A stretch of DNA of 64,000 nucleotides from Cupriavidus basilensis (lineage in GTDB: Bacteria > Pseudomonadota > Gammaproteobacteria > Burkholderiales > Burkholderiaceae). Positions within the stretch are counted from its first letter, which is position 1. Each line of letters opens with the position of its first letter. Under the pieces are notes generated by a model. That model worked only from the letters and a program-made list of their open reading frames with translations. It had not been told where the DNA came from and searched no databases. A program made the translations under genes and the position numbers. The stretch is from contig NZ_CP062803.1 in NCBI RefSeq assembly GCF_008801925.2, positions 2,418,001-2,482,000 on the forward strand, given 5' to 3'. Positions 25,833-34,006 of this stretch are shown here, piece by piece.

Positions 25833-25851
25833 GATTTCCAGATTGGAAATC
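25833..25851. promoter_or_regulatory. LysR operator candidate next to the LysR start
   Basis: Perfect 8-base inverted repeat GATTTCCA-GAT-TGGAAATC ending 19 bases before the LysR ATG. Its core TTCCAGATTGGAA recurs as TTCCGGATTGGAA 154 bases away. The location suits autorepression by the divergent LysR regulator. Confidence 0.6.
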
Positions 25852-25869
25852 CACCGTGGAAGGCTTTCG

Positions 25870-26772
25870 ATGCGTGATCTAGACCTCACCTCCCTGCGCC
25901 TGTTTGTTGCGGTTTGCGAGACCCGCAACATGGCGCGCGCCGGCGAACAGCAACACATCGTGGCTTCGGCCATCAGCAAGCGGCTGGCGCAGCTGGAAGA
26001 CACGGTGGGCGTGACGCTGTTCGAGCGGCGCCGGCGCGGCGTGATCCCGACCGCGGCGGGTGAGATCCTGCTTGAGCACGCTCGCGCCATGCTGGCCGCG
26101 GCTGATCGCGTGGAGCGCGACATGGCCGACTACGGGACCGGCATCAAGGGGCAAGTCCGCTTGCTGGCCACCGTATCGTGCATGGCCGAGTCGCTGCCCG
26201 ACGATATCGCGAGCTTCCTGCAGGTGCCCGAGCACCGGGACATCCGCGTCACCGTCGAGGAAAGCCTCAGCCGCGACCTCGTCCGCGCATTGCGTGAGGG
26301 CTCCGCGCCGTTGGGCATCTGCTGGGATGCCGCGGATCTGGAAGGATTCCAGACCCGCCCCTATCGCGGCGATGCCCTGGCGGCCATCGTGCATCCCGAG
26401 CATCCGCTCGCTGGCCAGCCGGATTGCACGTTTGCGCAAACGCTGGAGTTCGACCACATCGGGCTGCCCGGGCAGACGGCAGTGCACACCATGCTCGCGC
26501 GCGCCGCGGCCATCATCGGCTTGCCGATGGCATACCGCGTGGTGGTTTCCTCGTTCGATGCGTCCCTGCGCTGCGTGCGCGCGAATCTGGGTCTTGCCAT
26601 CATGCCCCGCGAGGTGGTCGAGCCCACTTACGCCAGCTTTGGCGTACGGGTGATCCCGCTCGCCGATAGCTGGGCACAGCGCCGCTTCGCAATCTGCATG
26701 CGCGACGAGGCAAGCCTTTCGCCAGCGGCAAGGCTGCTGGTGGACTACCTGGAACAAAAGGCAGCAGGCTGA
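25870..26772 (+). CDS. LysR-family transcriptional regulator
   Basis: 300 residues. Helix-turn-helix MRDLDLTSLRLFVAVCETRN / ASAISKRLAQLEDTVGVTLF, effector domain from about residue 90 (QVRLLATVSCMAESLPDDIA). ATG 25870 has GGAAGG upstream; the frame is open to 25831 but that would run through the operator. Divergent from the HMG-CoA-lyase-like / CoA-transferase / Bug operon; twin operators between them support local control. Related in style to the LysR protein at 9891. Confidence 0.92.
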   Translation: MRDLDLTSLRLFVAVCETRNMARAGEQQHIVASAISKRLAQLEDTVGVTLFERRRRGVIPTAAGEILLEHARAMLAAADRVERDMADYGTGIKGQVRLLATVSCMAESLPDDIASFLQVPEHRDIRVTVEESLSRDLVRALREGSAPLGICWDAADLEGFQTRPYRGDALAAIVHPEHPLAGQPDCTFAQTLEFDHIGLPGQTAVHTMLARAAAIIGLPMAYRVVVSSFDASLRCVRANLGLAIMPREVVEPTYASFGVRVIPLADSWAQRRFAICMRDEASLSPAARLLVDYLEQKAAG

Positions 26773-27156
26773 CGGCACGCCTGCGTGCGTCGCCTTGCGC
26801 AGTCGGCGCAGACTGGTTTCACGATGACAGGGCGTACAGCAAACCGAGGGCCAGCAGGCATCCGGTCAGTTTCAGGTAATACCCGCCACCGTGATGAGGT
26901 TGGCCTGTGCGGAGTGCTGCATTGCGGCTGTGCGGCATGATGTTGCTCACCGAATTGTGACAGCCCACAGGTTAAGAACTCGCCCATGCAAATGGCGTAG
27001 AAAGCTATCAGCCAGGCATAAACAGCCCGTAAATGTCCATCCGCTGCCGGATGATCCCCACCTACAATGAATTGTCGGGCCGGGCCAGCTTGGACCTTCG
27101 CCTTGTTGCGGGCAGCCGCAGGCCACGGATGACGGTCCGGCAAAGGAGCATGATCG
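26773..27156. other. Intergenic region, mostly empty apart from one small ORF
   Basis: 384 bases between the LysR gene and the UPF0182 gene. It holds the 39-codon minus-strand ORF described separately and the promoter region of the UPF0182 gene, with no recognisable terminator hairpin, RNA gene or repeat. Confidence 0.5.
26819..26938 (-). CDS. Small membrane protein (39 residues), unknown function
   Basis: ATG 26938 to TGA. A polar basic N-terminus (MPHSRNAALRTGQPHHGGG) is followed by one hydrophobic helix, YYLKLTGCLLALGLLYALSS, long enough to span the membrane. GGTGAG lies roughly 9-14 bases upstream of the ATG. The shape, start signal and isolated position argue for a real small protein, but no family was recognised and chance cannot be excluded at this length. 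Confidence 0.4.
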   Translation of the reverse strand: MPHSRNAALRTGQPHHGGGYYLKLTGCLLALGLLYALSS

Positions 27157-29886
27157 ATGCGCTCGGCAGCGATATCCGGCCTGCGCCTGAGGCATATTGC
27201 CGCCAGGGTTGCGGTTGGCATCATCGGCTTGATCGTCATCGGCCGCCTCACCGGCATGCTGGTCGACTGGCTGTGGTTTTCCTCCATCGGCTATGTCAAC
27301 GTCTTCTGGACGGTCCTTGTCACCAAGTTGCTTCTGTTCGCTGCGGTCTTCGCTGCATCGGCGGGCGCGATCTGGGTATCGGGAGCGCTGGCGCACCACT
27401 ATGCGAGCCCGCCCGGCTCCTGGAGGGCGGAGGTCCTGAGCGAGCTGGTCGGCGAAGTCGCGCCGCACCTGCCGTGGCATGCCGCCATCGCCGGTGCCGC
27501 CGTCCTGCTGGGCCTGCTGCTCGCCGCCAGCGAAATCCCGGACTGGGACCTCGTGCTTCGCTACCTCAACCAGGTGCCCTTTGGCAAGGCCGATCCGATC
27601 TTTGGCAAGGACATCGGCTTCTATCTCTTCTCGCTGCCCGCCTATCTTGCGTTGAGGAACTGGCTGCTACTGCTGCTGTGCTGCTGCGCGGCGGCCGCCG
27701 CCGCGGTGTGCGGAATGCGCGGCGACATCGCCTGCATGCGCTCGCCGCGCGGGCTTTCGCCTGCGGCCGCCACCCACGGCTCGGCCCTGCTGGGCTTGTT
27801 CTTCCTGCTGCAGGCCTGGTCCTACTGGCTCGACCGCTTTCTGCTGCTCTATGGGGACAACGGCGTGGTGGTGGGCGCCAGCTATACGGATATCCACGTG
27901 GGGCTGCCAGTCCTGTGGCCGCTGATCGGCCTGGCCACCGCGGCCGCAGCCGCTTCATGGGCCAATATGCGCTGGCGGGGCTATCGCATTCCTGCCGCCT
28001 CGGCGCTGGCCGTGTTCGGCAGCGCCTTGGTACTGGTGCTGATCTACCCGGCGCTATTCCAGCGTTTCTATGTCAAGCCGAACGAACTGCTGCTGGAGAC
28101 GCCCTATATCGCCCACAATATTGCGCTGACACGCGACGCCTATGGCCTGGCGCAAATCTCGGTAAAGCCGTTTCCCGCCGAGCAGAACCTCGATCTCGCC
28201 GCGCTGCAGGCCAATCGCCCGACCATCGACAACATCCGCCTGTGGGATCTGCAGCCGCTGCGTGATACCTACGCGCAGTTGCAGGAGATCAGGACCTATT
28301 ACAAATTCCTGGCGACGGACATCGACCGCTACCGCTTCGACGCCCGTTACCAGCAGGTGATGCTCTCGGCGCGGGAGCTGGAGCCGTCGCTGCTTCCGGC
28401 CAATGCCCAAACCTGGGTCAACCTGCATCTCCTGTTCACCCACGGCAATGGCGTGGTGATGTCGCCGGTCACGGAGAAATCCGCGGAGGGCCTGCCTACC
28501 CTCTACCTGAAGGATATTCCGCCCGCCTCCAGCGGCGGCCCGCCCATCGGTGAACCGCGCCTGTACTTTGGTGAAGGCGGCAAGGGCTATGTGATCGTCA
28601 ACGGCAACACGCCCGAATTCGATTACCCCAAAGGCGATAAGAACGTCTATACGACCTACCACGGGCGTGACGGCATCGCGATCGGCAGCATGGCGCTGCA
28701 GGCCCTCTTCGCCTGGCAATTCGACGATCCCAACATCCTGGTGACCAGCGACATCACGCCCGCGAGCCGGATCCTGCTCCATCGCAATATCCAGGACCGG
28801 GTGCGTACGATCGCCCCGTTCCTCAGCCTGGACCATGACCCCTACATCGTCGTCGCCGGCGGGCGGCTTTTCTGGATCCAGGATGCCTACACCACCAGCC
28901 GCTGGTTCCCATACTCCCAGCCGGGCACCGGTGACGGCGACAATTACATCCGCAACGCCGTCAAGGTGGTGATCGATGCGTATAACGGGACTGCCGATTT
29001 CTACATCAGCGATCCCGCCGATCCCGTGGTGCGGACGTACCAGCGCATTTTCCCGGGGCTGTTCAAGCCGCTGGGCGCGATGCCGCAAGACCTGCAGCAG
29101 CATATCCGCTACCCCGAAGACCTGTTCCTGATCCAGGCGCAGGTCTACCGCGCCTATCACATGGAAACGCCGGAAGTCTTCTACAACCGCGAGGATCTCT
29201 GGCAGTTCCCGCGCAAGCAGGCCGACATCGATGCGGGCACCGGCCCCGGCACGCCCATGACGCCCTACTACATGATCGTGCGGCTGCCCGCGCAGCCGCG
29301 CGCCGAATTCGTGCTGATGCTGCCGATGGTGCCCAGCCAGCGCGAGAACATGATTGCGTGGCTGGCGGCGCGTTGCGATCCGCCTGACTACGGCAAGCTC
29401 GTCGTCTATGCCTTTCCCAAGGACAAGCTGGTCTATGGGCCATTCCAGATCGAGGCGCGCATCCAGCAAAACACCGAGATCTCACAGCAGATTTCGCTGT
29501 GGAACCAGATGGGTTCGCGCGTCATCCGCGGCCACCTTCAGGTCGTGCCCATCGACAACTCGATTCTCTACGTCTCGCCGCTGTACTTGCGCGCGGAGTC
29601 CGGTCAGTTGCCAGAGCTCAAACGGGTGATCGCCGCCTATGGCGACCATGTGGTGATGGAGGAAACCTTGGGCGCGGCGCTGGCGGCGCTCTTCAAGGAG
29701 GCGGCCCCGGTGGTGGCCGCGCCCGGTGGCCCACCAGACGGCCGCGCCCGCGAGGCACTCGCCCACTATGACCGCGCCATGGAGCGATTGAAGGCGGGCG
29801 ACTGGGGCGGCTTTGGCGCGGAACTCGACGCGCTGAAGCCGCTGCTCGAAGCGCTCGGCGCCGGGCGCGCCGATACGCAGAAATGA
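27157..29886 (+). CDS. UPF0182 (COG1615) family membrane protein
   Basis: 909 residues, the usual size. About seven hydrophobic segments in the first 310 residues (for instance VAVGIIGLIVIGRLTGMLVD and LLGLFFLLQAWSYWLDRF), then a large globular part carrying ERxxxxxxxxxTRxAYGL-like family landmarks (ETPYIAHNIALTRDAYGLAQ), TTYHGRDGIAIGS, DPYIVVAGGRLFWIQDAYTT and NQMGSRVIRGHLQVVPIDNS. The C-terminal 60 residues end in EALAHYDRAMERLKAGDWGG. Clear AAGGAG 9 bases before ATG 27157. Function is unknown for the family. Followed on the same strand by a cytochrome c gene 124 bases on. Confidence 0.93.
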   Translation: MRSAAISGLRLRHIAARVAVGIIGLIVIGRLTGMLVDWLWFSSIGYVNVFWTVLVTKLLLFAAVFAASAGAIWVSGALAHHYASPPGSWRAEVLSELVGEVAPHLPWHAAIAGAAVLLGLLLAASEIPDWDLVLRYLNQVPFGKADPIFGKDIGFYLFSLPAYLALRNWLLLLLCCCAAAAAAVCGMRGDIACMRSPRGLSPAAATHGSALLGLFFLLQAWSYWLDRFLLLYGDNGVVVGASYTDIHVGLPVLWPLIGLATAAAAASWANMRWRGYRIPAASALAVFGSALVLVLIYPALFQRFYVKPNELLLETPYIAHNIALTRDAYGLAQISVKPFPAEQNLDLAALQANRPTIDNIRLWDLQPLRDTYAQLQEIRTYYKFLATDIDRYRFDARYQQVMLSARELEPSLLPANAQTWVNLHLLFTHGNGVVMSPVTEKSAEGLPTLYLKDIPPASSGGPPIGEPRLYFGEGGKGYVIVNGNTPEFDYPKGDKNVYTTYHGRDGIAIGSMALQALFAWQFDDPNILVTSDITPASRILLHRNIQDRVRTIAPFLSLDHDPYIVVAGGRLFWIQDAYTTSRWFPYSQPGTGDGDNYIRNAVKVVIDAYNGTADFYISDPADPVVRTYQRIFPGLFKPLGAMPQDLQQHIRYPEDLFLIQAQVYRAYHMETPEVFYNREDLWQFPRKQADIDAGTGPGTPMTPYYMIVRLPAQPRAEFVLMLPMVPSQRENMIAWLAARCDPPDYGKLVVYAFPKDKLVYGPFQIEARIQQNTEISQQISLWNQMGSRVIRGHLQVVPIDNSILYVSPLYLRAESGQLPELKRVIAAYGDHVVMEETLGAALAALFKEAAPVVAAPGGPPDGRAREALAHYDRAMERLKAGDWGGFGAELDALKPLLEALGAGRADTQK

Positions 29887-30010
29887 CGAACGATCATGCA
29901 AACGATCGTGCCTGGCGCCGAGCCGGCGAAAAGGCCGACGTTCGCCTGCAACGGCTAGAATGATCGCCAGCCACCGCCGCACATTGTTCGCTCGCTCTGG
30001 AGGAAGACCC

Positions 30011-30871
30011 ATGAAAGCCTGGATCGCAATGGCCATTGGCGCGCTTGGCTGCGCCATGGCGTTCCTGGCGGGTCCATCCTGCGCCACGGACACGGCGACG
30101 CTGACCATTGCCGCCGGTGCGCAACAGCGCAACTGGACGCGGGATGCGCTGCTGAAAGACCGCCGCCTGACCGACGTGACGGTGGACGACGACAACCTGA
30201 AACGCCGCCTGACCTTCCAGGCGATTCCCTTGGCCGCCCTGCTGCACGGCATGCCGGTGACGGCCGACGCGAGTGCGACGACCGCGGCCAGCGATGGCTA
30301 TGTCTCCCACCTGCCGACGCGCCTGTTGCTGGCCGATAGCGCCGACGAGCCGCGCGCCTGGCTGGCGGTGGAAAATCCTGCCGCGCCGTGGCCGACGCTC
30401 AAGGGCCAGGACATCGGGCCGTTCCGCCTGATCTGGACAGTGCCGGCGGGCCGCGCCGCTTCCCTTGTTAACGAGAGCCTCTGGACGTACAGCATTGTGC
30501 GCATCGACATCACCGCGCCGCCGGCCGAGCGCTTTGCGGCCATCCGCCCCGCCCCCGGCCTGCCGGCGGACGGCGCGGTCATGCGCGGCTTTGCGACATT
30601 CCAGCGCGTTTGCTTCTCGTGCCACTCGCTCAACCGGGTCGGCGACGCGCACCTTGGCCCCGACCTGAATGTGCCGCACAGCGCCGTCGATTATCTGGGC
30701 GACGACAAGCTGGCCACGCTGATCCGCGACCCGCAGTCGTTGCGCTGGTGGCCTAACGCGCGCATGTCGGCGATCGACGAGAAAACGCTGCCCAACGCGG
30801 ATCTGAAGGACTTGCTGGCGTACCTGCATCATATGGCCGGCCGCAAGGTGGCGGCGCCTGCCGCGCCCTGA
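30011..30871 (+). CDS. Exported molybdopterin-domain-like / cytochrome c fusion
   Basis: 286 residues from ATG 30011, preceded by a strong GGAGGAAG (frame open to 29960). Signal peptide MKAWIAMAIGALGCAMAFLA. Residues about 28-172 resemble the sulfite-oxidase molybdopterin-binding fold without an obvious cofactor cysteine (LTFQAIPLAALLHGMPV, DGYVSHLPTRLLL, GPFRLIWTV). Residues 190-275 are a class I monohaem cytochrome: CFSCH at 201-205, GPDLN, axial Met in ARMSA (M252). It would act in the periplasm as an electron carrier or partner of an oxidoreductase. Convergent with another cytochrome gene. Confidence 0.85.
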   Translation: MKAWIAMAIGALGCAMAFLAGPSCATDTATLTIAAGAQQRNWTRDALLKDRRLTDVTVDDDNLKRRLTFQAIPLAALLHGMPVTADASATTAASDGYVSHLPTRLLLADSADEPRAWLAVENPAAPWPTLKGQDIGPFRLIWTVPAGRAASLVNESLWTYSIVRIDITAPPAERFAAIRPAPGLPADGAVMRGFATFQRVCFSCHSLNRVGDAHLGPDLNVPHSAVDYLGDDKLATLIRDPQSLRWWPNARMSAIDEKTLPNADLKDLLAYLHHMAGRKVAAPAAP

Positions 30872-31059
30872 CTCCGCGGACGCCCGGCAGCCGCAGGGCG
30901 GAACCGGCCAATGAGCCGCCCTTGGCCGGCACGGCGCGCCCCACGATCCAGATGGCATCACGTTGCGTGCCTGCGTGGCGCGGGAAACGTATGACCGGTT
31001 CCCCAAAGGCCAACCCTGAAATGGCTCTTGGATTTCCGCGCCCACCTCTCAACTCAAAA

Positions 31060-31443
31060 TCATCGATTTTTTGAAATCACACCACTCATGTATTGATTTA
31101 AATCGCGAAAATCATTAATACGCCACGAGTACGGCGACAGCTTTACACCATTCTCTCGCAAGGTTTTTGGAATCAAATCTCCATTCGGACGAAGTATTAC
31201 CGATGAAACAATGACACCCGGATAATCATTTAGCCGTTTTCTGAAGGCGGATGTTGTAAGATCAGGCGTAGGAGGATTGCTTTTATTCGCCAATGGTCCT
31301 GTTGCCTTGAGATCCACTCCGTGGCACATGGCACATCTCTGCAAATAGAGATTTTTCCCATTTGCATTATCCGCGAAGGATTGTGATGCTTGAATTAGCG
31401 ATAAAATTCCCAGCGAAGCGATGAATAATATTTTCATTTTCAT
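31060..31443 (-). CDS. Small monohaem c-type cytochrome, AT-rich gene
   Basis: 127 residues with a signal peptide (ILFIASLGILSLIQASQSFA) and one haem site CAMCH at 37-41, followed by GPLANKSNPPTPDLTTSAF as in quinol-oxidase-type or c-551-like carriers. The only later methionine is M119 in NQYMSG, so the distal ligand is unusual or that residue. The gene and its flanks are markedly richer in A and T than everything around, and use A/T-ending codons and many Asn/Lys, a sign of acquisition from elsewhere. Convergent with the cytochrome fusion. Confidence 0.85.
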   Translation of the reverse strand: MKMKILFIASLGILSLIQASQSFADNANGKNLYLQRCAMCHGVDLKATGPLANKSNPPTPDLTTSAFRKRLNDYPGVIVSSVILRPNGDLIPKTLRENGVKLSPYSWRINDFRDLNQYMSGVISKNR

Positions 31444-31669
31444 GTGGCTTTGTTGTATAAATCAGATCTGAATCGAGGGAAAGACCCGGAGGTTCCACTG
31501 CAACACTCAATTCTCCTCGATAACATTTTAAACGAGATTGTTAATTGGCAATGTGCTCGCAAGAGGTCGGCCGGCTCGCCGGCATTGCCCCCACAAGCTC
31601 TCAAGCCCACAAGCCCTCAAGCCACGGTCTTCGTTTTCGCGCCACGCCTAGCACGGTCCGGCATCCGGT
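31444..31669. other. AT-rich intergenic stretch upstream of the small cytochrome
   Basis: The first 110 bases share the AT-rich character of the cytochrome gene and probably hold its promoter (AACATTTTAAAC, TTGTTAATTGGC). Composition switches back to GC-rich at about 31555, near GGCCGGCTCGCCGGC. CTCAAG-type motifs recur at 31598-31622. No gene seen. Confidence 0.5.
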
Positions 31670-32881
31670 TCAATTGACAATGTGATAGGTGACCGAATGC
31701 GCCTCAACCGGCGACACCACCTCCCACCTGTGGAGCATTCTCTCGATGGCCGCGTTCGTCAGCGTGGTGTCGCGCTTGCGGTTGCGCGACAGGATGGTCT
31801 GCTCCGCGGCCTCCAGATAGACGACATTGACTTCGGCGCCGTAGGCGAACAGCAAGTCTAGGGTTTTCGCGCGCATCTGCCGGCTCAGGTGCGTCGCGTT
31901 CCAGACGAATGGCCTGCCCTCGCGCAGCAGCGCTTTTGCCTGGTCGACAGCAAAGTGCATCGCCGCGCCCTCGTTCTTCCCGTACTTCAGCCCGATGGCC
32001 TCGCGTGCGTCGTCAAACCCCACAACCGGCAGACCGGCGCAGCGTGTCTTGATCCAAGTGCTCTTGCCTGTGGCCGGCAGGCCGCTCAGGACCGTCACGG
32101 TGGAGCCCGCCTCGCGGTGGTAAGCATAGTCCGGATGGACGTCTTCGCCCCGGAGGTAGCGCATCCGGGTCCAGCGGTCCGCGAAGGCGCGCGGCTGGCC
32201 ATAGCATCCCTCCTCGCGCGCCAGCTCGCGAAACAGCGCGATGTCGACCAGCACGTCTTCGCTGTCTGCGCATACCCGCCCACGCATGTCGGCCTCGGCC
32301 AGCGCCGCCAGCTCGCGTAGATCGAGTTCCAGCGACAAACGCCGCACCACCATCTCCGCGGACTCGCCGGAGCGGCTTCCCCGGATGGCATAGAACGGCA
32401 GCTGATGCACATGGATCAGCCGGCAAACCGCTTCGCGCAAGGCGAAAGGCACACCGCTGCGCCACAGCAGCACGCGGGCATCGACCGCGCCGCGCGCCGA
32501 GTGGCCCGGCTGGCCGATCGCCCCGGTTTGCGGGTCTACCCGCGTGGTGGCGGGCTTGGCGATGTCGTGCAGCAGCGCCGCATGGAACAGGACAAAGCGG
32601 CGCTCGGGCGTGGCCGCCGCATAGTCGTCCAGCCCGACCAGGGACTGGACCACCAGCTTTGTATGGGTCCAGACGTCGCCCTCCGCGTGATAACGCGGGT
32701 CCTGCGGCGTGCGGCGCAACGGCGCCAGGCATGGGAGTGCCGCCATCAAGGCCTGCCAGTCCGGGTCAACACCCGGGGCAGGCACAAGCGCCATCAGGCT
32801 CGTGTAGGCCGGCGCGCGCAGCTCGGATGCCGTGTGCAGCGATTGCAGGTTCGCCGCGGTCAGCAGTTCGGTCATTCCCAT
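31670..32881 (-). CDS. HD-Pnk: HD-domain phosphoesterase fused to polynucleotide kinase
   Basis: 403 residues. N-terminal HD domain with metal ligands H73 (DVWTHTK), H105-D106 (LFHAALLHDIAKP) and H127 (GHSARGA). C-terminal kinase with P-loop GLPATGKST (267-275), the catalytic aspartate in VVGFDDAREAIG (290-291) and WNATHLSRQMR / NRKRDTTL arginines, as in T4-type polynucleotide kinases. This order matches the HD-Pnk end-healing enzymes described from Runella, which remove 2',3'-cyclic phosphate and phosphorylate 5'-OH ends. It overlaps the RNA ligase gene by 10 bases, so the pair heals and seals broken RNA. Confidence 0.88.
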   Translation of the reverse strand: MGMTELLTAANLQSLHTASELRAPAYTSLMALVPAPGVDPDWQALMAALPCLAPLRRTPQDPRYHAEGDVWTHTKLVVQSLVGLDDYAAATPERRFVLFHAALLHDIAKPATTRVDPQTGAIGQPGHSARGAVDARVLLWRSGVPFALREAVCRLIHVHQLPFYAIRGSRSGESAEMVVRRLSLELDLRELAALAEADMRGRVCADSEDVLVDIALFRELAREEGCYGQPRAFADRWTRMRYLRGEDVHPDYAYHREAGSTVTVLSGLPATGKSTWIKTRCAGLPVVGFDDAREAIGLKYGKNEGAAMHFAVDQAKALLREGRPFVWNATHLSRQMRAKTLDLLFAYGAEVNVVYLEAAEQTILSRNRKRDTTLTNAAIERMLHRWEVVSPVEAHSVTYHIVN

Positions 32882-33582
32882 TGCGGCTCTCCTGCGTGTT
32901 CACGCATGTGGTTCTGCGCGAACGCGTGGTTGTGCATCCAGTGCGCGTCCGTCTGCACATGCCCGCTGCGCACGAACTTCGCCACGCAGCGCCTGAAGCC
33001 GGCATAGGGGAACGCGCCCGCGATCCGGACCACATAGCCCTCCATCCGCTCGCGCTCGCGTTCGCTCCAGAGGGCCTGGATCGCAGCGGCGTCGAACACG
33101 CCGTCGTAAAGCACCGGCACCGGCTCGATACCGAGCAGGGCAAACCACGCCAGCGTTTCATCCCAACCGAGGCATACGTTGCGCGCGTTCCAGATCGAGA
33201 ACCCGAGGAAGAATGAAGCCAGGTCGCGGTAACGAATCGAATGCGTGGCGAACAGGTTCTCGCCGCACACTCGCCAGCGCTGCGGGATGTCCATGCGCAT
33301 CGCGCCCCAGAACCCCTTGAGCCAGTCACGGCTTGGATGATGGCGGCTGTCCAGGCTCCTGGCGTGCATGCCCGTGCGGTAGAGCGAGGTGTTTTCTCCG
33401 TCCATCTTGGACGTGACAATCACGCGGCAGCCCTGGAAGGCATCCAGGGACTCGATCCTCCGGTCATCATCGCTTAGTCCTGGCGACCACGGCAAATGCG
33501 GCGTGCGCGGATATTTCACGCGATCGGCAATCGGGTCGGCAGGGTTGGTTTCCCGAAGCACTTCGGGTTCTTGCATCGTCAT
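32872..33582 (-). CDS. RNA ligase (nucleotidyltransferase family)
   Basis: 236 residues. Covalent nucleotidyltransferase motifs in order: motif I SKMDGEN with lysine nucleophile K59, RWRVCGENLF, motif III FFLGFSIWN (125-132), motif IV EGYVVR (181-186) and motif V VAKFVR (200-205). ATG 33582 has CTGGAG upstream; the frame is open to 33726. Translationally coupled to the HD-Pnk downstream. Lacks the extra C-terminal domain of T4 Rnl1/Rnl2, so substrate choice (tRNA, mRNA or other nicks) is open. Acts in the cytoplasm. Confidence 0.88.
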   Translation of the reverse strand: MTMQEPEVLRETNPADPIADRVKYPRTPHLPWSPGLSDDDRRIESLDAFQGCRVIVTSKMDGENTSLYRTGMHARSLDSRHHPSRDWLKGFWGAMRMDIPQRWRVCGENLFATHSIRYRDLASFFLGFSIWNARNVCLGWDETLAWFALLGIEPVPVLYDGVFDAAAIQALWSERERERMEGYVVRIAGAFPYAGFRRCVAKFVRSGHVQTDAHWMHNHAFAQNHMREHAGEPQWE

Positions 33583-34006
33583 TTCGAACTCCAGAAAAGA
33601 TGGGAGCCGACGATGGGATGGCGCGTGGTGGCATTGGCGGTGCCCCGGCAGGCGACTCAGGCCTGGGACAGCGTAAGCGCTTGAGGCAAGCACAGCAGGT
33701 GAAGAGCGCGGGCGCGCCATCGGCACTCTGCGTGTGCAGGTGTCGTCGGCATCAGAGGGTGATGGCGAACGTGCGGGGCACTTTACTCTCCAGTAACAAG
33801 GGGTGACCGATCAACAGCACAAGCGCTGCAGGTGCCGGATATTACACAGGCGGCGCGGGTGCGTAAATCGCGCGTTGCGCGTTTTCCACACGACGTGCGC
33901 CCGGAGCTGCGGCCCGATTGGCGCTTTGCAGCGTGGCACGGGCGGGCCGTGCGCGCCCAATCCCGGCATAATCCGCAGGAGATACCCAGACGAGCCGGCG
34001 CAAAAC
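33583..34006. other. Divergent intergenic region
   Basis: 424 bases between the RNA ligase gene and the exported protein gene. Contains the sigma-54-like element at 33630-33645 facing the ligase gene. Open frames exist on the plus strand, but none has family similarity or a start signal. No RNA gene was recognised. Confidence 0.4.
33630..33645 (-). promoter_or_regulatory. Possible sigma-54 promoter for the RNA repair pair
   Basis: Read on the minus strand: GGGCACCGCCAATGCC, with the invariant GG and GC separated by 10 bases, five of six matches to TGGCAC and three of four to TTGC. It lies 48-63 bases upstream of the ligase ATG. RNA repair (rtc) operons elsewhere use sigma-54, but GC-rich chance matches are easy. 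Confidence 0.3.
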
